A DNA stretch of 64,000 nucleotides, taken from the NCBI GenBank assembly GCA_900539195.1, contig UQBC01000006.1, positions 1 through 64,000 of the forward strand, written 5' to 3'. Made by a program: the position numbers and the translations under genes. A model generated the notes under the pieces. That model was not told the DNA's origin. It saw only the letters and a program-made list of their open reading frames with translations, and did not search any database. The stretch comes from an uncultured Oscillospiraceae bacterium (GTDB taxonomy: Bacteria; Bacillota; Clostridia; Oscillospirales; Ruminococcaceae). Shown piece by piece: positions 41,191 through 51,273 of the stretch; position 1 is the stretch's first letter, and the number at the start of each line of letters is the position of its first letter.

Positions 41191-44100
41191 TTATTTGCCC
41201 GAGAATGTTATCTCATTTATAAGCGCCGTACCGTTCTTCTCCTTAAGAAGCCAGTAGAAATCCTTCGTCAGCTCAAATTCCTTATCAGGCACCGTAGTTT
41301 GCGGATAGGAAACTACCTTGTTTTCCCCTCCCTCAAAGTCAAACGCCTGAATTGCCGAATTTCCTGCCGATACCGTAAACAGTACGGAGTGTCCCTTGTC
41401 AAGTGCCACCGTCAGCAGTCCGCTTGCCGTTTCCGACCAGCCCTTTGTCTTGCACTTTACCATAACTGCCCCACCATATCCGGAGGTAACTTTTCCGTCT
41501 GTAGCACCCGAAATATCAATCGTTTCACCGAATATTCCGGTTCTTATGTCTAAGCTGCAGTCAACGATCGAAATATCATTGCTGTATATGCCGGTTGACG
41601 ATTTTATGTCTGTTCCCGCAAGACCTGTTGTTATTATACTGCATCTGTCGAAGCGGATCGTTTCAGCGTGTACACCGTAATATTCGGCTGCTGCGGTAAA
41701 TGTCATATTGCTGAAATCAACACTGCCCATACTCTGTATAGCGTAGGTATTTCCCGTTACTGTGAGATTCGGGCTGTCACCGCCGATAAACTCCATACTC
41801 ATAGGAGTTACATCGTCATAGTCAAGGTGCGCCTGATATATCGCAAGCAGGTTTTCTGTAGTCGCCGTGTTACGTTTAGAAAGCGTAACATTTCCGTTTA
41901 TGTTCACCTTAAGGCTGTTCGAGCTTACATACATCAGATATGCGTCAGCCGAGCCGTATCCGTCGCCTACGCCTATGCTGCTGAAATCGTCGGGCTTCAC
42001 ACCGTTCATATCTCCTGCCGTAAGCGTAAGATTTTCAAACGTAATATCCGAAACGCTTTGCTTAATATACAGCATTATATTCTTTCCGACGCCCGACAGC
42101 TTAAGACCGCTTCCGGTCACTGTCAGTATACCGGTAGCTGTATCATACTCAAAGCCGCTCGCCTTGTTACTGATGAACGTCTTGCTTTCGGTATCTATTA
42201 TCGTGCTTGCACTGCCGTTTGAAACTGTCAGATAGCCGCTCATATCCTTTTCGGCTGTGAACGATACATTCTTCGACGGCATCGTGAACTTTCCGCCTTC
42301 AACCGTCACATCGTCCGTTGTCCACTCAAGATAACCGTCGGCTTTTTCCTTTACTGTGACCTCAGCACCGATTTTAGCCTTTTCCCTCGAGCTTTCAACA
42401 CCGTCAAGCGAGTAAATGACATAAACAGGAGTGATAGTACCCGTCAGCGTCATATCGGACTTGATTTCTTTTCCGATGACTGAATAGCCGTTTTCGCCAA
42501 GCCAGCCGCCGAACAGACAGCCGTCTGTATCAGGAGATGCCTCAAGCATATCAGCCGCGAACACCGTTCCGTAGTCAAATTCGGCTGTTTTATAGCTTTC
42601 GTAAACCTTGTTGGTATCAAGATTTACAAGACGGTAGGTTATCGTCATCTTTTTCAGCTTGTATGTTGCTTTGATTTCGGTCTTTATAATACCGTCATCA
42701 TTACCGAACGTTGTCGGAACGGCATTATCCCAGCCTGCAAACTCATAGCCCTCTGTGCCTGTCGGTACAGGAATATCCGACAGTGAGATTGCGTCGCCGT
42801 ATTTACCGGTTATCTCATAACGCACCGTACCGTCATCGAACTCACCGCTCATAGCATAGAACACCACGCTGTAGATTTTGTCGGTAGCTTTCCATACCGC
42901 CTTCAGCGTCATATTGCCCGTTACCCTGAACGATTCACCCGGCATCACATCTGCTGTGCCGTTACCGTCAAGGTCAAATCCGACAAGCTCATAATCGTTG
43001 TACTTATCATCCTTTAAAGCACCTGCCGTTGCACGATACAGATAGCCATACTTTACCTTTACCGTTTCGTTTTCCGTGCCGTTGTCATAGTCAAACGTTA
43101 CATCAAACTCCTTCGGCGTTCTGTTCCACCTTACAATTATAGTCTTGTAGGTCTTGCCGTCAATCGTTGTGTTTTCTTCGTTTATCGGCTCTTCCTTAAG
43201 AGTATATGTGTAATACTCGTCATCATACTGCGCAAGCGCCTCAACTTCGGCATCATACTTTTTACAAAGCTCGTCATATTCGGGCCTGTAGCCGTCAAAC
43301 TCGGACTTTACCTCGTGTGAAACCTCAGCTCCGTTCTCGTTGTAAATATAAACGTCATAGTTTATATAACAGCGTCTGTCGTTGGTGTTCCACTTCATAT
43401 AGTAGGTACCGGGCTTCTTCACATTATCGTTACTGCCGATTCTGTTTCCGTCTGCGTCCACGAAATACGACAGCAGATATTCGGTAGTATATGTGTCCTC
43501 AGGTGCGAATGCGGAATATCCGTAAAGTGCCGTTGCAAAACGGTAACCGTCCTGTACAACCGTCCTTATCCTGTCAGTTTCTATTTCAGCACCGTTTTCA
43601 TCGGTATACCTGAATCCGCCGCCCTCGTTTGCGATAAGCGTTATGTAGTGATACAGCTTCGCAGGAACTATTTCAAAGTACACGTTGCTTTCCGGCATTA
43701 TGCTTATATTGCCGTTGTACCTTACAGTTTCGCCTGCCGTATAACCGCCTACCGTGACATCGCTCTTAATAAGCACATATGACGGCTCGTAGAACGAATC
43801 CTCGCTGTCCGGCTTCGGACTATCGGGAATGCTGTTTATAAGCCGGTCAAGTTCCTGCGGTAAAGGCTTGCCGTAAATAACGTCAAACTTTCTTTCGGTA
43901 TAATCCGCAAGTCTTACCGTTACCGTGTACAGCTTTCGCTTCATCACAGGCTTCAGCCTCATATCGCCCATAACGGTTATCTTTTCATCGGGAGCCATAT
44001 CCGCCTTGCCGTCACCGTCAATATCCCAGCCGATAAGTTCGTTTTCCTTACTGCTGTTGATGTTGTCGATAAATGTATCCGGCACTCTGAACTCAGTGCC

Positions 44101-47100
44101 GTATTCAACATATCTTGCACCCGCATAACCGCTCTCGTTATAAATGTCGACTATGCATCTTCTTACAAGATAGTTTGCTTTAAGCATAATGCTGTAGGCC
44201 GTCGGGTACAGCTTTTCATATTCTGCCCTGAATGCCTGCAAATCTTCTTCACTGCCGTAGTTCACCGCAAGCGGCTTAGTCGTATCAAGGCCGTGTACAC
44301 TGCCGCTGTAACTGCTGTCATAGTATCTGTATGCCAGAGCGTCCTTCATATACATCTGGTATCTCATACCATCCGCTCTGTCGATACCGAAGCTTGCAAA
44401 ATGAGTAACGCTGTTCACAGACTGTTTATATCTGTCGAACATTTTTATATCGTCAAGATAATCTACCGCCCACAGTTCGCTTACCCATCTGTCATTTTCT
44501 GTGTCAAAGTATTCCACAGAGTACAGCTTCTGTGCAGTGTATGTGTTAAGCGTAATGGTCATATCATCGCTGAGCCAGTAGTACGGCTGTATCTCTGTAT
44601 CAAACAGCGACTTATCATAGATATAGCCGTTTTTATCGCAGTAGGTCGAAACCGCAAGCGAATAGCCGCTTACATATCCGCCCTTCTGTACTGTCACAGT
44701 GTCGACTGTTTCCGTCTTGCCGTCAGCCGATACTGCAAACTTGAGTGTTGCTGTCTTGTCCTTATCCTCAAGCGGGAAGTCTACGCCATTGCGATAATAG
44801 TATACATTTACGTCACCGATGTACTTTCTGCTTACATAAGTGCCCTTATCCGCATCATAGTACAGCTTTTCTGTGTCTGACGTGAACAGCAGATTCTGTC
44901 CGCCCGTATAGTAAAGTCGCAGTATACAGCTAAGCAAGCCGCTTGTATATCTGCTCGGAGCGTCGGGAGATACCTTGAGCGTTATCTTACCCTCATCACT
45001 CTTGCTTACCTTGAAATACTTGCTGTAGCAGGCAGCCTTGAACTCGCTGCTGCTCATCTGCCGTGTTACAATATCTCCTGTTGTTATATCAAGATATGTG
45101 CCTTGCGCAGGGATAAGTCCGTCTATCTCATAGACATTCGTATCTGTTTCCCGCAGTATTATGTCAGTATTGCCCTCAAGCGTCGGCTTATCCGCATAGA
45201 TATATTTGTCGCCTACGCTGAATAGTGGGAATTTGAACTGCTTTGCAAGCTCCGCCTTTTTCTTAAACAGCTTGCTTTCCGCAAATATCGAGATTTTTAT
45301 ATACACGCCCATTTCGAAGTATATTCCGCCTTGCAGGTCGGAGTAATTCTCCTTTGGAGAAGCGTAATACTTATTCATACGCATATCCTGCGAATGGTAA
45401 TGGAGATAGCCGTAAAGATCCGCATAAGCGCCTATTTCAAGAGCAGCGCCTACACTGCCGAGGTCATTAAGACCTAACAGCGATACAGATACCTTACCCT
45501 CTATTCCCGCTTCTACTCCGAGATAACCGTATGCATACATATCGAATATGTAACGGTCGTCGCCCGCCATAATAAATCTGTAGACGTTTATTGATGACGG
45601 ATCTTTAATATTGCCGCGTATTCCTATTCCCTTTGCCTGAAGTACGGAGGCTTCCATGCTTATACCTGCCGCAAACGAAACGTTAACGACAAAATTCAGT
45701 TCCATCTTTACAGACAACGGGAATATCGGCATAAACGTTGCGCTGAACAGATTTACCTCGCACAGTCTGATCGCTCCGCCCTTGCTGTCAAGCATCTCCT
45801 GTACATCCTTGATTATATTACTGCTGTCCTTGTCCTCGCCGTTCAGAATAGCTTCTATCTCAACAGAAACATCTCTCTTGTTTTCTTCCTGCTTATCATT
45901 TCCGTTGCCGTCATCTTCTTCGTCAGCCGAGCTGACAAGTATTTTAAATGTTACGTCTGTCTGTGACAGCGGCAGGAATTTTGCGTTGAAATCACGTTTA
46001 GAGTTTACAGAGCCGCCTACTCCGATAATGAAATACTCGCTTATCGTAACCTCTGCGTCAAGCTTTACCTTGTTTTTAAGCGTTGCTTCATAGCTGAATG
46101 TAATGTTGAGCGCCGTCCAGTCCTGCTCATTCGGGAAACCGTTTATACATTTGAAATTAGTGTTCTTCGCCGTACCGACCTTTGCGCTGATTGTAAGCCC
46201 TTCAAGAAGCTCCTTTACATTCAGCTTTATCTGCTTGTCGTTCCAGTTCACCCCGTCCATATAGGTGTTGGACATAAGCTCAAACGGTGCGTTGCCGTTG
46301 CCGAGTTCATTTACAGTCTTGCTGTCGTAAAGGGCGGCGGCAAGCATATATGTAAGCTGCTGTGTCCCCTCGCCGTCATACAGTTTTGCAACAAGCTCCT
46401 CGGTATCTACCGACTCTGCAAGCACCTCATTGTCAACGTACTTCTCACTGAAATAGATGTCAAGCTCATCATATATATCGTCAACGTCACTGCTTTCAAC
46501 AAGTATCTCATACTCATCTCCGACAAGCTCATACGATATAACGTTCATATAGCGTGACTTTTCACTGTCCTGCGCATTGTCCGAGAAAATTACCGTACCG
46601 TTTTCAATTCCGAGCGTTTCAAACTCTTCTTTTTTTATACGGATATGTTCGCTGTCTGCATCTTCTGTGATACGTCCTGACGGAATTGTTACTATGCCGT
46701 CTTTAAGCTTTACGTTGTTTGTTTCTTCCCTGTAGATAAAAAGCGTAATGGTTCTTATCTTCTCATCAGGCATAATGTCGGAATTGATACCGTCAAACCG
46801 TACCCCGTTATCTATAAGGCTCAGCACATATGCGCCGCCTTCCGTCCAGTTGATAACAGGCTTTACAGTGTATACTCCGCTGCCTGTATTTTCAACTTTG
46901 AGCAGCGGCATTTCACCGAACTGATTTTCGATACTGATAACGTCCTGCAAATTATCGTCCGTTATGATCTGTGATGAGATAAGCGAGAATGAAAAGTCCT
47001 CAGGTGCATCCGATATGGTTATCTCGTTGTATTCAGGCGTTTCCTGCTTTATCTTATCCTCATCATATCCCGCATAAAGCGTTATATCACGATTTACAGG

Positions 47101-47913
47101 CTCGTCCTCATAGAACTGTGTCGAACACTGCTTGTCAAGATACCAGCCGTTATTGACAGCGTTTTTCTTTATCGCTTCGGGGAGCCTGCCTATTGTTTCA
47201 CCGGCGGCAAGCGTCAGGCTGTCTATCTCATTTCCGCCCAGCGTATCATATGTAACAGTTACGCTGTCGGCGGTTTTTCCTGCCGTTACCCGTGCGGTAA
47301 ACGTCTTTTTCGCACCGCCTGCGGTAATATCCTTTGTAACCGTCACGTCTGCAATATCAGCCGTAGCTTTGCCGATTTCGTCTGCGGCAACATCAAGCGG
47401 CAGAGCCGATGCAGATAAGGTTATGCAAAGAATAAGTGCAATAAGATTTTTAGCTTTCTTCCTGTGAAGCATAAACAATGCCGCAACACATACAGCCGCC
47501 GTTATAAGCGGTATGACAGGGTTTATACTGCCGCCCGTTTCGGGATTGTCCGGCTCGTCGGGAGTCGCTTTTACCGCAGAATACACGCTGTCAAACTTCA
47601 GCGTTCCTCCCGCAAGAAGCTCTGTTTCACCGCCGCTCACACTTCCGCTTTTAAGCTCATAGCCGTCCGGTGCCGTAATATCGTAAGCGATATCGACAAG
47701 CCTTCCCGTACTGCTGTTCCTGATCTCAAGCGTTAATGCTATATCCTCGTCTGCCGTATATTCTTCCTTGTCGGTTTTCAGCTGTACCGACAGCGCCGCC
47801 GCTTCTGCGGCAGATACCGAAAAGGTGACCACCGACATTATCAGCGTCAGCGTCAGGAATATCGACAGGATGGTTTTGCATCGTTGTTTTGTTTTCTTCT
47901 TAATAAATGCCAT
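41191..47913 (-). CDS. Giant secreted InlB-repeat surface protein with internal sorting-signal-like segment
   Basis: A 2240-aa predicted surface protein. It begins with a strong signal peptide (about 12-36, ending SAAEA), then a beta-sandwich domain. Near residue 123 comes NPETGG, a hydrophobic helix and HRKKAK, which looks like a sortase anchor, directly followed by a second signal-like helix (NLIALILCITLSASALPLDV). After this come beta-rich domains, several InlB/Listeria-Bacteroides-type repeats (DVTFDYDNGTENETVKVKYG, MTLKAVWKA, MTLTGTITPVYVIY) and a C-terminal beta-helix-like segment. The real C-terminus has no LPXTG. Probably cell-surface, adhesive or carbohydrate-interacting. The double N-terminal module may be a conserved clostridial design, since I recall similar N-termini in other Clostridia, or a gene fusion. 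Confidence 0.8.
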   Translation of the reverse strand: MAFIKKKTKQRCKTILSIFLTLTLIMSVVTFSVSAAEAAALSVQLKTDKEEYTADEDIALTLEIRNSSTGRLVDIAYDITAPDGYELKSGSVSGGETELLAGGTLKFDSVYSAVKATPDEPDNPETGGSINPVIPLITAAVCVAALFMLHRKKAKNLIALILCITLSASALPLDVAADEIGKATADIADVTVTKDITAGGAKKTFTARVTAGKTADSVTVTYDTLGGNEIDSLTLAAGETIGRLPEAIKKNAVNNGWYLDKQCSTQFYEDEPVNRDITLYAGYDEDKIKQETPEYNEITISDAPEDFSFSLISSQIITDDNLQDVISIENQFGEMPLLKVENTGSGVYTVKPVINWTEGGAYVLSLIDNGVRFDGINSDIMPDEKIRTITLFIYREETNNVKLKDGIVTIPSGRITEDADSEHIRIKKEEFETLGIENGTVIFSDNAQDSEKSRYMNVISYELVGDEYEILVESSDVDDIYDELDIYFSEKYVDNEVLAESVDTEELVAKLYDGEGTQQLTYMLAAALYDSKTVNELGNGNAPFELMSNTYMDGVNWNDKQIKLNVKELLEGLTISAKVGTAKNTNFKCINGFPNEQDWTALNITFSYEATLKNKVKLDAEVTISEYFIIGVGGSVNSKRDFNAKFLPLSQTDVTFKILVSSADEEDDGNGNDKQEENKRDVSVEIEAILNGEDKDSSNIIKDVQEMLDSKGGAIRLCEVNLFSATFMPIFPLSVKMELNFVVNVSFAAGISMEASVLQAKGIGIRGNIKDPSSINVYRFIMAGDDRYIFDMYAYGYLGVEAGIEGKVSVSLLGLNDLGSVGAALEIGAYADLYGYLHYHSQDMRMNKYYASPKENYSDLQGGIYFEMGVYIKISIFAESKLFKKKAELAKQFKFPLFSVGDKYIYADKPTLEGNTDIILRETDTNVYEIDGLIPAQGTYLDITTGDIVTRQMSSSEFKAACYSKYFKVSKSDEGKITLKVSPDAPSRYTSGLLSCILRLYYTGGQNLLFTSDTEKLYYDADKGTYVSRKYIGDVNVYYYRNGVDFPLEDKDKTATLKFAVSADGKTETVDTVTVQKGGYVSGYSLAVSTYCDKNGYIYDKSLFDTEIQPYYWLSDDMTITLNTYTAQKLYSVEYFDTENDRWVSELWAVDYLDDIKMFDRYKQSVNSVTHFASFGIDRADGMRYQMYMKDALAYRYYDSSYSGSVHGLDTTKPLAVNYGSEEDLQAFRAEYEKLYPTAYSIMLKANYLVRRCIVDIYNESGYAGARYVEYGTEFRVPDTFIDNINSSKENELIGWDIDGDGKADMAPDEKITVMGDMRLKPVMKRKLYTVTVRLADYTERKFDVIYGKPLPQELDRLINSIPDSPKPDSEDSFYEPSYVLIKSDVTVGGYTAGETVRYNGNISIMPESNVYFEIVPAKLYHYITLIANEGGGFRYTDENGAEIETDRIRTVVQDGYRFATALYGYSAFAPEDTYTTEYLLSYFVDADGNRIGSNDNVKKPGTYYMKWNTNDRRCYINYDVYIYNENGAEVSHEVKSEFDGYRPEYDELCKKYDAEVEALAQYDDEYYTYTLKEEPINEENTTIDGKTYKTIIVRWNRTPKEFDVTFDYDNGTENETVKVKYGYLYRATAGALKDDKYNDYELVGFDLDGNGTADVMPGESFRVTGNMTLKAVWKATDKIYSVVFYAMSGEFDDGTVRYEITGKYGDAISLSDIPVPTGTEGYEFAGWDNAVPTTFGNDDGIIKTEIKATYKLKKMTITYRLVNLDTNKVYESYKTAEFDYGTVFAADMLEASPDTDGCLFGGWLGENGYSVIGKEIKSDMTLTGTITPVYVIYSLDGVESSREKAKIGAEVTVKEKADGYLEWTTDDVTVEGGKFTMPSKNVSFTAEKDMSGYLTVSNGSASTIIDTESKTFISNKASGFEYDTATGILTVTGSGLKLSGVGKNIMLYIKQSVSDITFENLTLTAGDMNGVKPDDFSSIGVGDGYGSADAYLMYVSSNSLKVNINGNVTLSKRNTATTENLLAIYQAHLDYDDVTPMSMEFIGGDSPNLTVTGNTYAIQSMGSVDFSNMTFTAAAEYYGVHAETIRFDRCSIITTGLAGTDIKSSTGIYSNDISIVDCSLDIRTGIFGETIDISGATDGKVTSGYGGAVMVKCKTKGWSETASGLLTVALDKGHSVLFTVSAGNSAIQAFDFEGGENKVVSYPQTTVPDKEFELTKDFYWLLKEKNGTALINEITFSGK

Positions 47914-48155
47914 ATAAATACCACCCTTCCTCAGATTGCCGCTATAACCGCCATAACAGGCAGTTATACCGACAGTTTCTCATACTATGATTATACAGCA
48001 AATTATTTCCTTATTTCGCTAACTTGCAGAATTGCAAGAAAACAAGCTTACGAAACGCTTTCCTGTCGCTATGTTGCTTTTGTAAGTCGATGTCATTAAA
48101 ATGTACAAAATATTAACATAATTTTGTTGATTTTGTGTATATTGATGAAACAGGA
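47914..48155. other. Divergent intergenic region between surface-protein and EAL genes
   Basis: About 300 bases to the next start codon. The minus side carries TATAAT at about 47995-47990 as a -10 for the surface protein; the plus side has the promoter at 48156-48184. A small inverted repeat CTTGCA-GAAT-TGCAAG lies near 48023-48038. No ORF or RNA recognised. Confidence 0.45.
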
Positions 48156-48184
48156 TTGACATTTGTAGTAAAAAAATGTATAAT
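48156..48184 (+). promoter_or_regulatory. Promoter of the EAL-beta-helix gene
   Basis: TTGACA (48156-48161), 17-base spacer and TATAAT (48179-48184), 35 bases before the ATG. Confidence 0.9.
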
Positions 48185-48219
48185 AGCATTGGTAATTTGT
48201 GTGTTTTGGAGGATGTTAT

Positions 48220-50973
48220 ATGAGCTTTTTTGATAAGGACGGCAACAGCCGCCACGATTGGAATATATTTCTCGATAACTTTCCTACAATCGGTGTGTTC
48301 AAGCTTCCTCATGACCTTAATGAAGCTTACTATGACAAAAACGTCGCCGCTATGCTCCATATCAGCGGCGACAATATGAATAAAGAAGAATTCTTTGCAT
48401 TACTTGACAGCCTCAACGAGAACCAGATAGAAGGCTACAAGAACATATATATGTACACCGCTGACGGTGAAACAAGCTATATCAAAATAAAGATCGTCTA
48501 CGACACCGACTATATGCTCGGTTTTGTGCAGGACGTGACCCAGATAGTAGAGGCACATTCACACAAAGACGATATGAAAGAATATGATACCCTGACGGGA
48601 ATGTATACCCGCGATTATTTCATCCGCCGTGTACGCAGTATGCTGAGCGGCATCAGCGGTACGGCACAGTGCTGTATGGCGGCAATACATATAAACGGTA
48701 TAGAACGTGTTGACAGCGAGTTGAATTACGACAAGACAGCACTTTGCGTGGCTACAGCCGCCAATGCGCTCAAGCGTTTTACCTCAGAGAATGTTATAAT
48801 CGGCGTAAAAAGTTATAAGGACTTTCTTGTATTCTTCCGCCAGATGTCAAAGGATGAAATCAACGATATCATAAAGAAAATGTACGATGCCGTCCGCAGA
48901 TGCAAGCTAATGGACGAATTCGGCGATACTATCGAAACCCGCAGTGAAGCTTTTACGATAACTGTAGGCTACTGCTGGTATCCTACGCAGGCGGCAACTA
49001 TTGATATGATGATAAACTACGCCGACTTTGCGCTTTTCAGAGCCAAGGCATTGGGCAGCATCAACAGAGAGTTCTCGGCAGAAGAATACATTACGGAGTG
49101 CAACAACTATTCAGACTCTAAACTGCTTACCGGACTTATAGATGACAACGATTTCAGCTACTGCTTCCAGCCGATAGTTTCGACCGTTGACGGTTCTGTT
49201 TATGCCTATGAGGCGCTTATGCGTCCGAAAGGTTCTTCGCCGCTTGAGATACTCCGTATTGCACGCGAGCACGGAAAACTGTATGACATAGAGCGGCTTA
49301 CATTTGAGAATGTTCTTGAAATAGTTAGCAAGAACCGCCCGCGATTCGGAGAAAAAAAGATATTTATAAATTCCGTACCCGATTTTATGATAACCGAGTA
49401 CGATTTCAACAGGCTGTGCGAAAAATACGGCGACATAATGCCGCAACTGGTTATTGAATTCACCGAACAGGCAGACCTTACAGATGAAAAGATAGCAAAT
49501 CTGCGTCAGCTGTTCAAGTCACACGGCTGTATGATAGCGATTGATGATTACGGAAGCGGATATTCAAATACTGCGGCAGTTCTCAATCTTCAACCCGATG
49601 TACTGAAGATTGACCGCTCACTAATAACCGATATAAATACGAACATCAAGAAACAGCACTTCCTGACGGGAATTATAGAGTTTGCAAAACTCAACAATAT
49701 AAAAGTACTGGCCGAAGGCGTTGAAACCTATGACGAGATGAGCGTTACCATACGCAGAGGAGTTGACTACATACAGGGCTTCTACACGGCAAGACCGCAA
49801 AAAGAAATAGTCTCCTATATTCCCATCACCATAGCAGAACAGATGAGAATGCTCAATATGCGCCGTCCGGATATAAGGGTCACAAGATACTATACCGTAA
49901 ACGACAACTCTGACGAAGAACTGGATATTGAAAAGATGTTGTCCGACCATTACACAGGTGTTATAGTGGAAAATGCAACCGTTCATCTTACAGCAAACGG
50001 CTGTGACAATGCGCCTTTTGTAATAAAGACCGAAAACGGTTCCAAATGCAAAATCATACTTGAAAATATGAATATCAAGGGCGGTATGCGCCAGTGTATA
50101 CGAATCGGTGAAAATTCAGATGCAACAATAGAAGTCAGAGGTCAGAACACTCTGAACTATGACGGTATACTTGTACCCGACTCAGCAAAGCTCGCTATAA
50201 CAGGCGGCGGCACTCTTTATATCGACTCATACAGAAATGACGGCTGTTGTATAGGAAGCAGTTACAACAATACTTTCGGTGAAATAACGATAGATATGAC
50301 CGGCAGCATAGAAATGCAGGCAAACGGCGACCATGGCATATGTATAGGCGGCGGAGTGTCATCATGCGAAACGCCGATAAAACTGCTCGGCGGAAATATC
50401 ATGATGTCATCGGCCGGAAAGGACTGCATAGGCGCCGGCTCATACGACGGCAGTTGCGGCATTGAAACAGGCAACGCAACCGTTGACATAAGCTGTTCGG
50501 GCGATAATTCGGTAGCACTCGGTTCGCTCTGCGGATATGTAGATATAAAGATAAACGGCACAAAGCTTATGCTCAGATCCCTCGGCGAACGTGCAGGCTG
50601 TATCGGTGCACTTTCAGCGCTCGACAGCGATACCCCCTCAAAGATAGATATCCGTAACGCTTCACTCGATTTACTTATGAAATCAATGCGCGGTTCAGCT
50701 GTAGGCTGCCGCAAGACAGAATGCGACCTTAACATTTCTGACTCGGACTTTAATATTCACCTTGAGGGTGAACAGGTTGCAGGCATAGGCAGTTCAGAAG
50801 GAAAAGGTACGCTGTACGCTTCAGGAAGCAATATAGAGATCACGTCGCTCTCAGGCGTTTATTCTGTAGATGTCGGTTTTAAAAACGGCATAACCAATCT
50901 TAACAACACTGTGATAAATTCGGTTACGATAAACGACCCCGATTATCATGAGCAGGAACGTACAATGCAATAA
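48220..50973 (+). CDS. Degenerate GGDEF plus EAL phosphodiesterase fused to a beta-helix-like domain
   Basis: A 917-aa protein without signal or membrane helix. A PAS-like N-terminus (1-115) is followed by a GGDEF fold starting YDTLTGMYTRDYF near 121. Its catalytic motif reads SYKDF near 198, so cyclase activity is unlikely. The EAL domain (about 310-560) keeps YEALMRP (E330), FINSVPDF, VIEFTEQ, AIDDYGSGYSN (about 441), KIDRSLI, AEGVET and QGFY, so c-di-GMP hydrolysis looks possible. Residues about 575-917 are Gly/Asn/Asp-rich repeats with CIGSS, CIGGG, CIGAGSYDG and GCIGALSAL rungs, like a parallel beta-helix normally seen in secreted proteins. ATG 48220 has GGAGGA 6 bases upstream. Monocistronic. 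Confidence 0.85.
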   Translation: MSFFDKDGNSRHDWNIFLDNFPTIGVFKLPHDLNEAYYDKNVAAMLHISGDNMNKEEFFALLDSLNENQIEGYKNIYMYTADGETSYIKIKIVYDTDYMLGFVQDVTQIVEAHSHKDDMKEYDTLTGMYTRDYFIRRVRSMLSGISGTAQCCMAAIHINGIERVDSELNYDKTALCVATAANALKRFTSENVIIGVKSYKDFLVFFRQMSKDEINDIIKKMYDAVRRCKLMDEFGDTIETRSEAFTITVGYCWYPTQAATIDMMINYADFALFRAKALGSINREFSAEEYITECNNYSDSKLLTGLIDDNDFSYCFQPIVSTVDGSVYAYEALMRPKGSSPLEILRIAREHGKLYDIERLTFENVLEIVSKNRPRFGEKKIFINSVPDFMITEYDFNRLCEKYGDIMPQLVIEFTEQADLTDEKIANLRQLFKSHGCMIAIDDYGSGYSNTAAVLNLQPDVLKIDRSLITDINTNIKKQHFLTGIIEFAKLNNIKVLAEGVETYDEMSVTIRRGVDYIQGFYTARPQKEIVSYIPITIAEQMRMLNMRRPDIRVTRYYTVNDNSDEELDIEKMLSDHYTGVIVENATVHLTANGCDNAPFVIKTENGSKCKIILENMNIKGGMRQCIRIGENSDATIEVRGQNTLNYDGILVPDSAKLAITGGGTLYIDSYRNDGCCIGSSYNNTFGEITIDMTGSIEMQANGDHGICIGGGVSSCETPIKLLGGNIMMSSAGKDCIGAGSYDGSCGIETGNATVDISCSGDNSVALGSLCGYVDIKINGTKLMLRSLGERAGCIGALSALDSDTPSKIDIRNASLDLLMKSMRGSAVGCRKTECDLNISDSDFNIHLEGEQVAGIGSSEGKGTLYASGSNIEITSLSGVYSVDVGFKNGITNLNNTVINSVTINDPDYHEQERTMQ

Positions 50974-50987
50974 TATTAACATTCACA

Positions 50988-51030
50988 CGTCCCGCTGTAG
51001 GATTATTTTCTTATAGCGGGATGTTATTTT
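50988..51030 (+). terminator. Terminator of the EAL gene
   Basis: CGTCCCGCTGTAGG (50988-51001) pairs with CTTATAGCGGGATG (51010-51023) including G-T pairs, then TTATTTTAT. The rest of the 300-base gap to the Hsp20 gene holds the CIRCE/promoter and its leader. Confidence 0.75.
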
Positions 51031-51122
51031 ATACATAAAAGCACACAAAATGCGCAATTATTTTTCGTGTTTGTGCTCTCGAATGTTAAATTTGTCATAC
51101 TTTTAAGAAGATTTTGTGAAAA

Positions 51123-51149
51123 TTAGCACTCTCCTATTGACAGTGCTAA
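51123..51149 (+). promoter_or_regulatory. CIRCE element (HrcA operator)
   Basis: TTAGCACTC (51123-51131), 9 bases, then CAGTGCTAA (51141-51149). The CIRCE consensus is TTAGCACTC-N9-GAGTGCTAA, so there is one mismatch. It overlaps the -35 box, so HrcA would block the promoter until heat shock. Confidence 0.93.
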
Positions 51150-51164
51150 AAAGTGTGCTATAAT
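51137..51164 (+). promoter_or_regulatory. Promoter of the hsp20 gene
   Basis: TTGACA (51137-51142), 16-base spacer and TATAAT (51159-51164). The leader to the ATG is about 105 bases. Confidence 0.88.
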
Positions 51165-51273
51165 GTAGTTGTACAAAGAAAGAGAGAGGGTCTCCGGAAG
51201 GTACAAGGGCAGCAAATGATCGGCACTGCGTTTAAAAGCACAGACCGCTTAGTAATGAATGGAGGAATGACAT

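Noticed and set aside
48023..48038. CTTGCA-GAAT-TGCAAG as an operator
   Set aside because: Only a 6-bp arm, not positioned on a promoter, and likely by chance in an AT-rich spacer.
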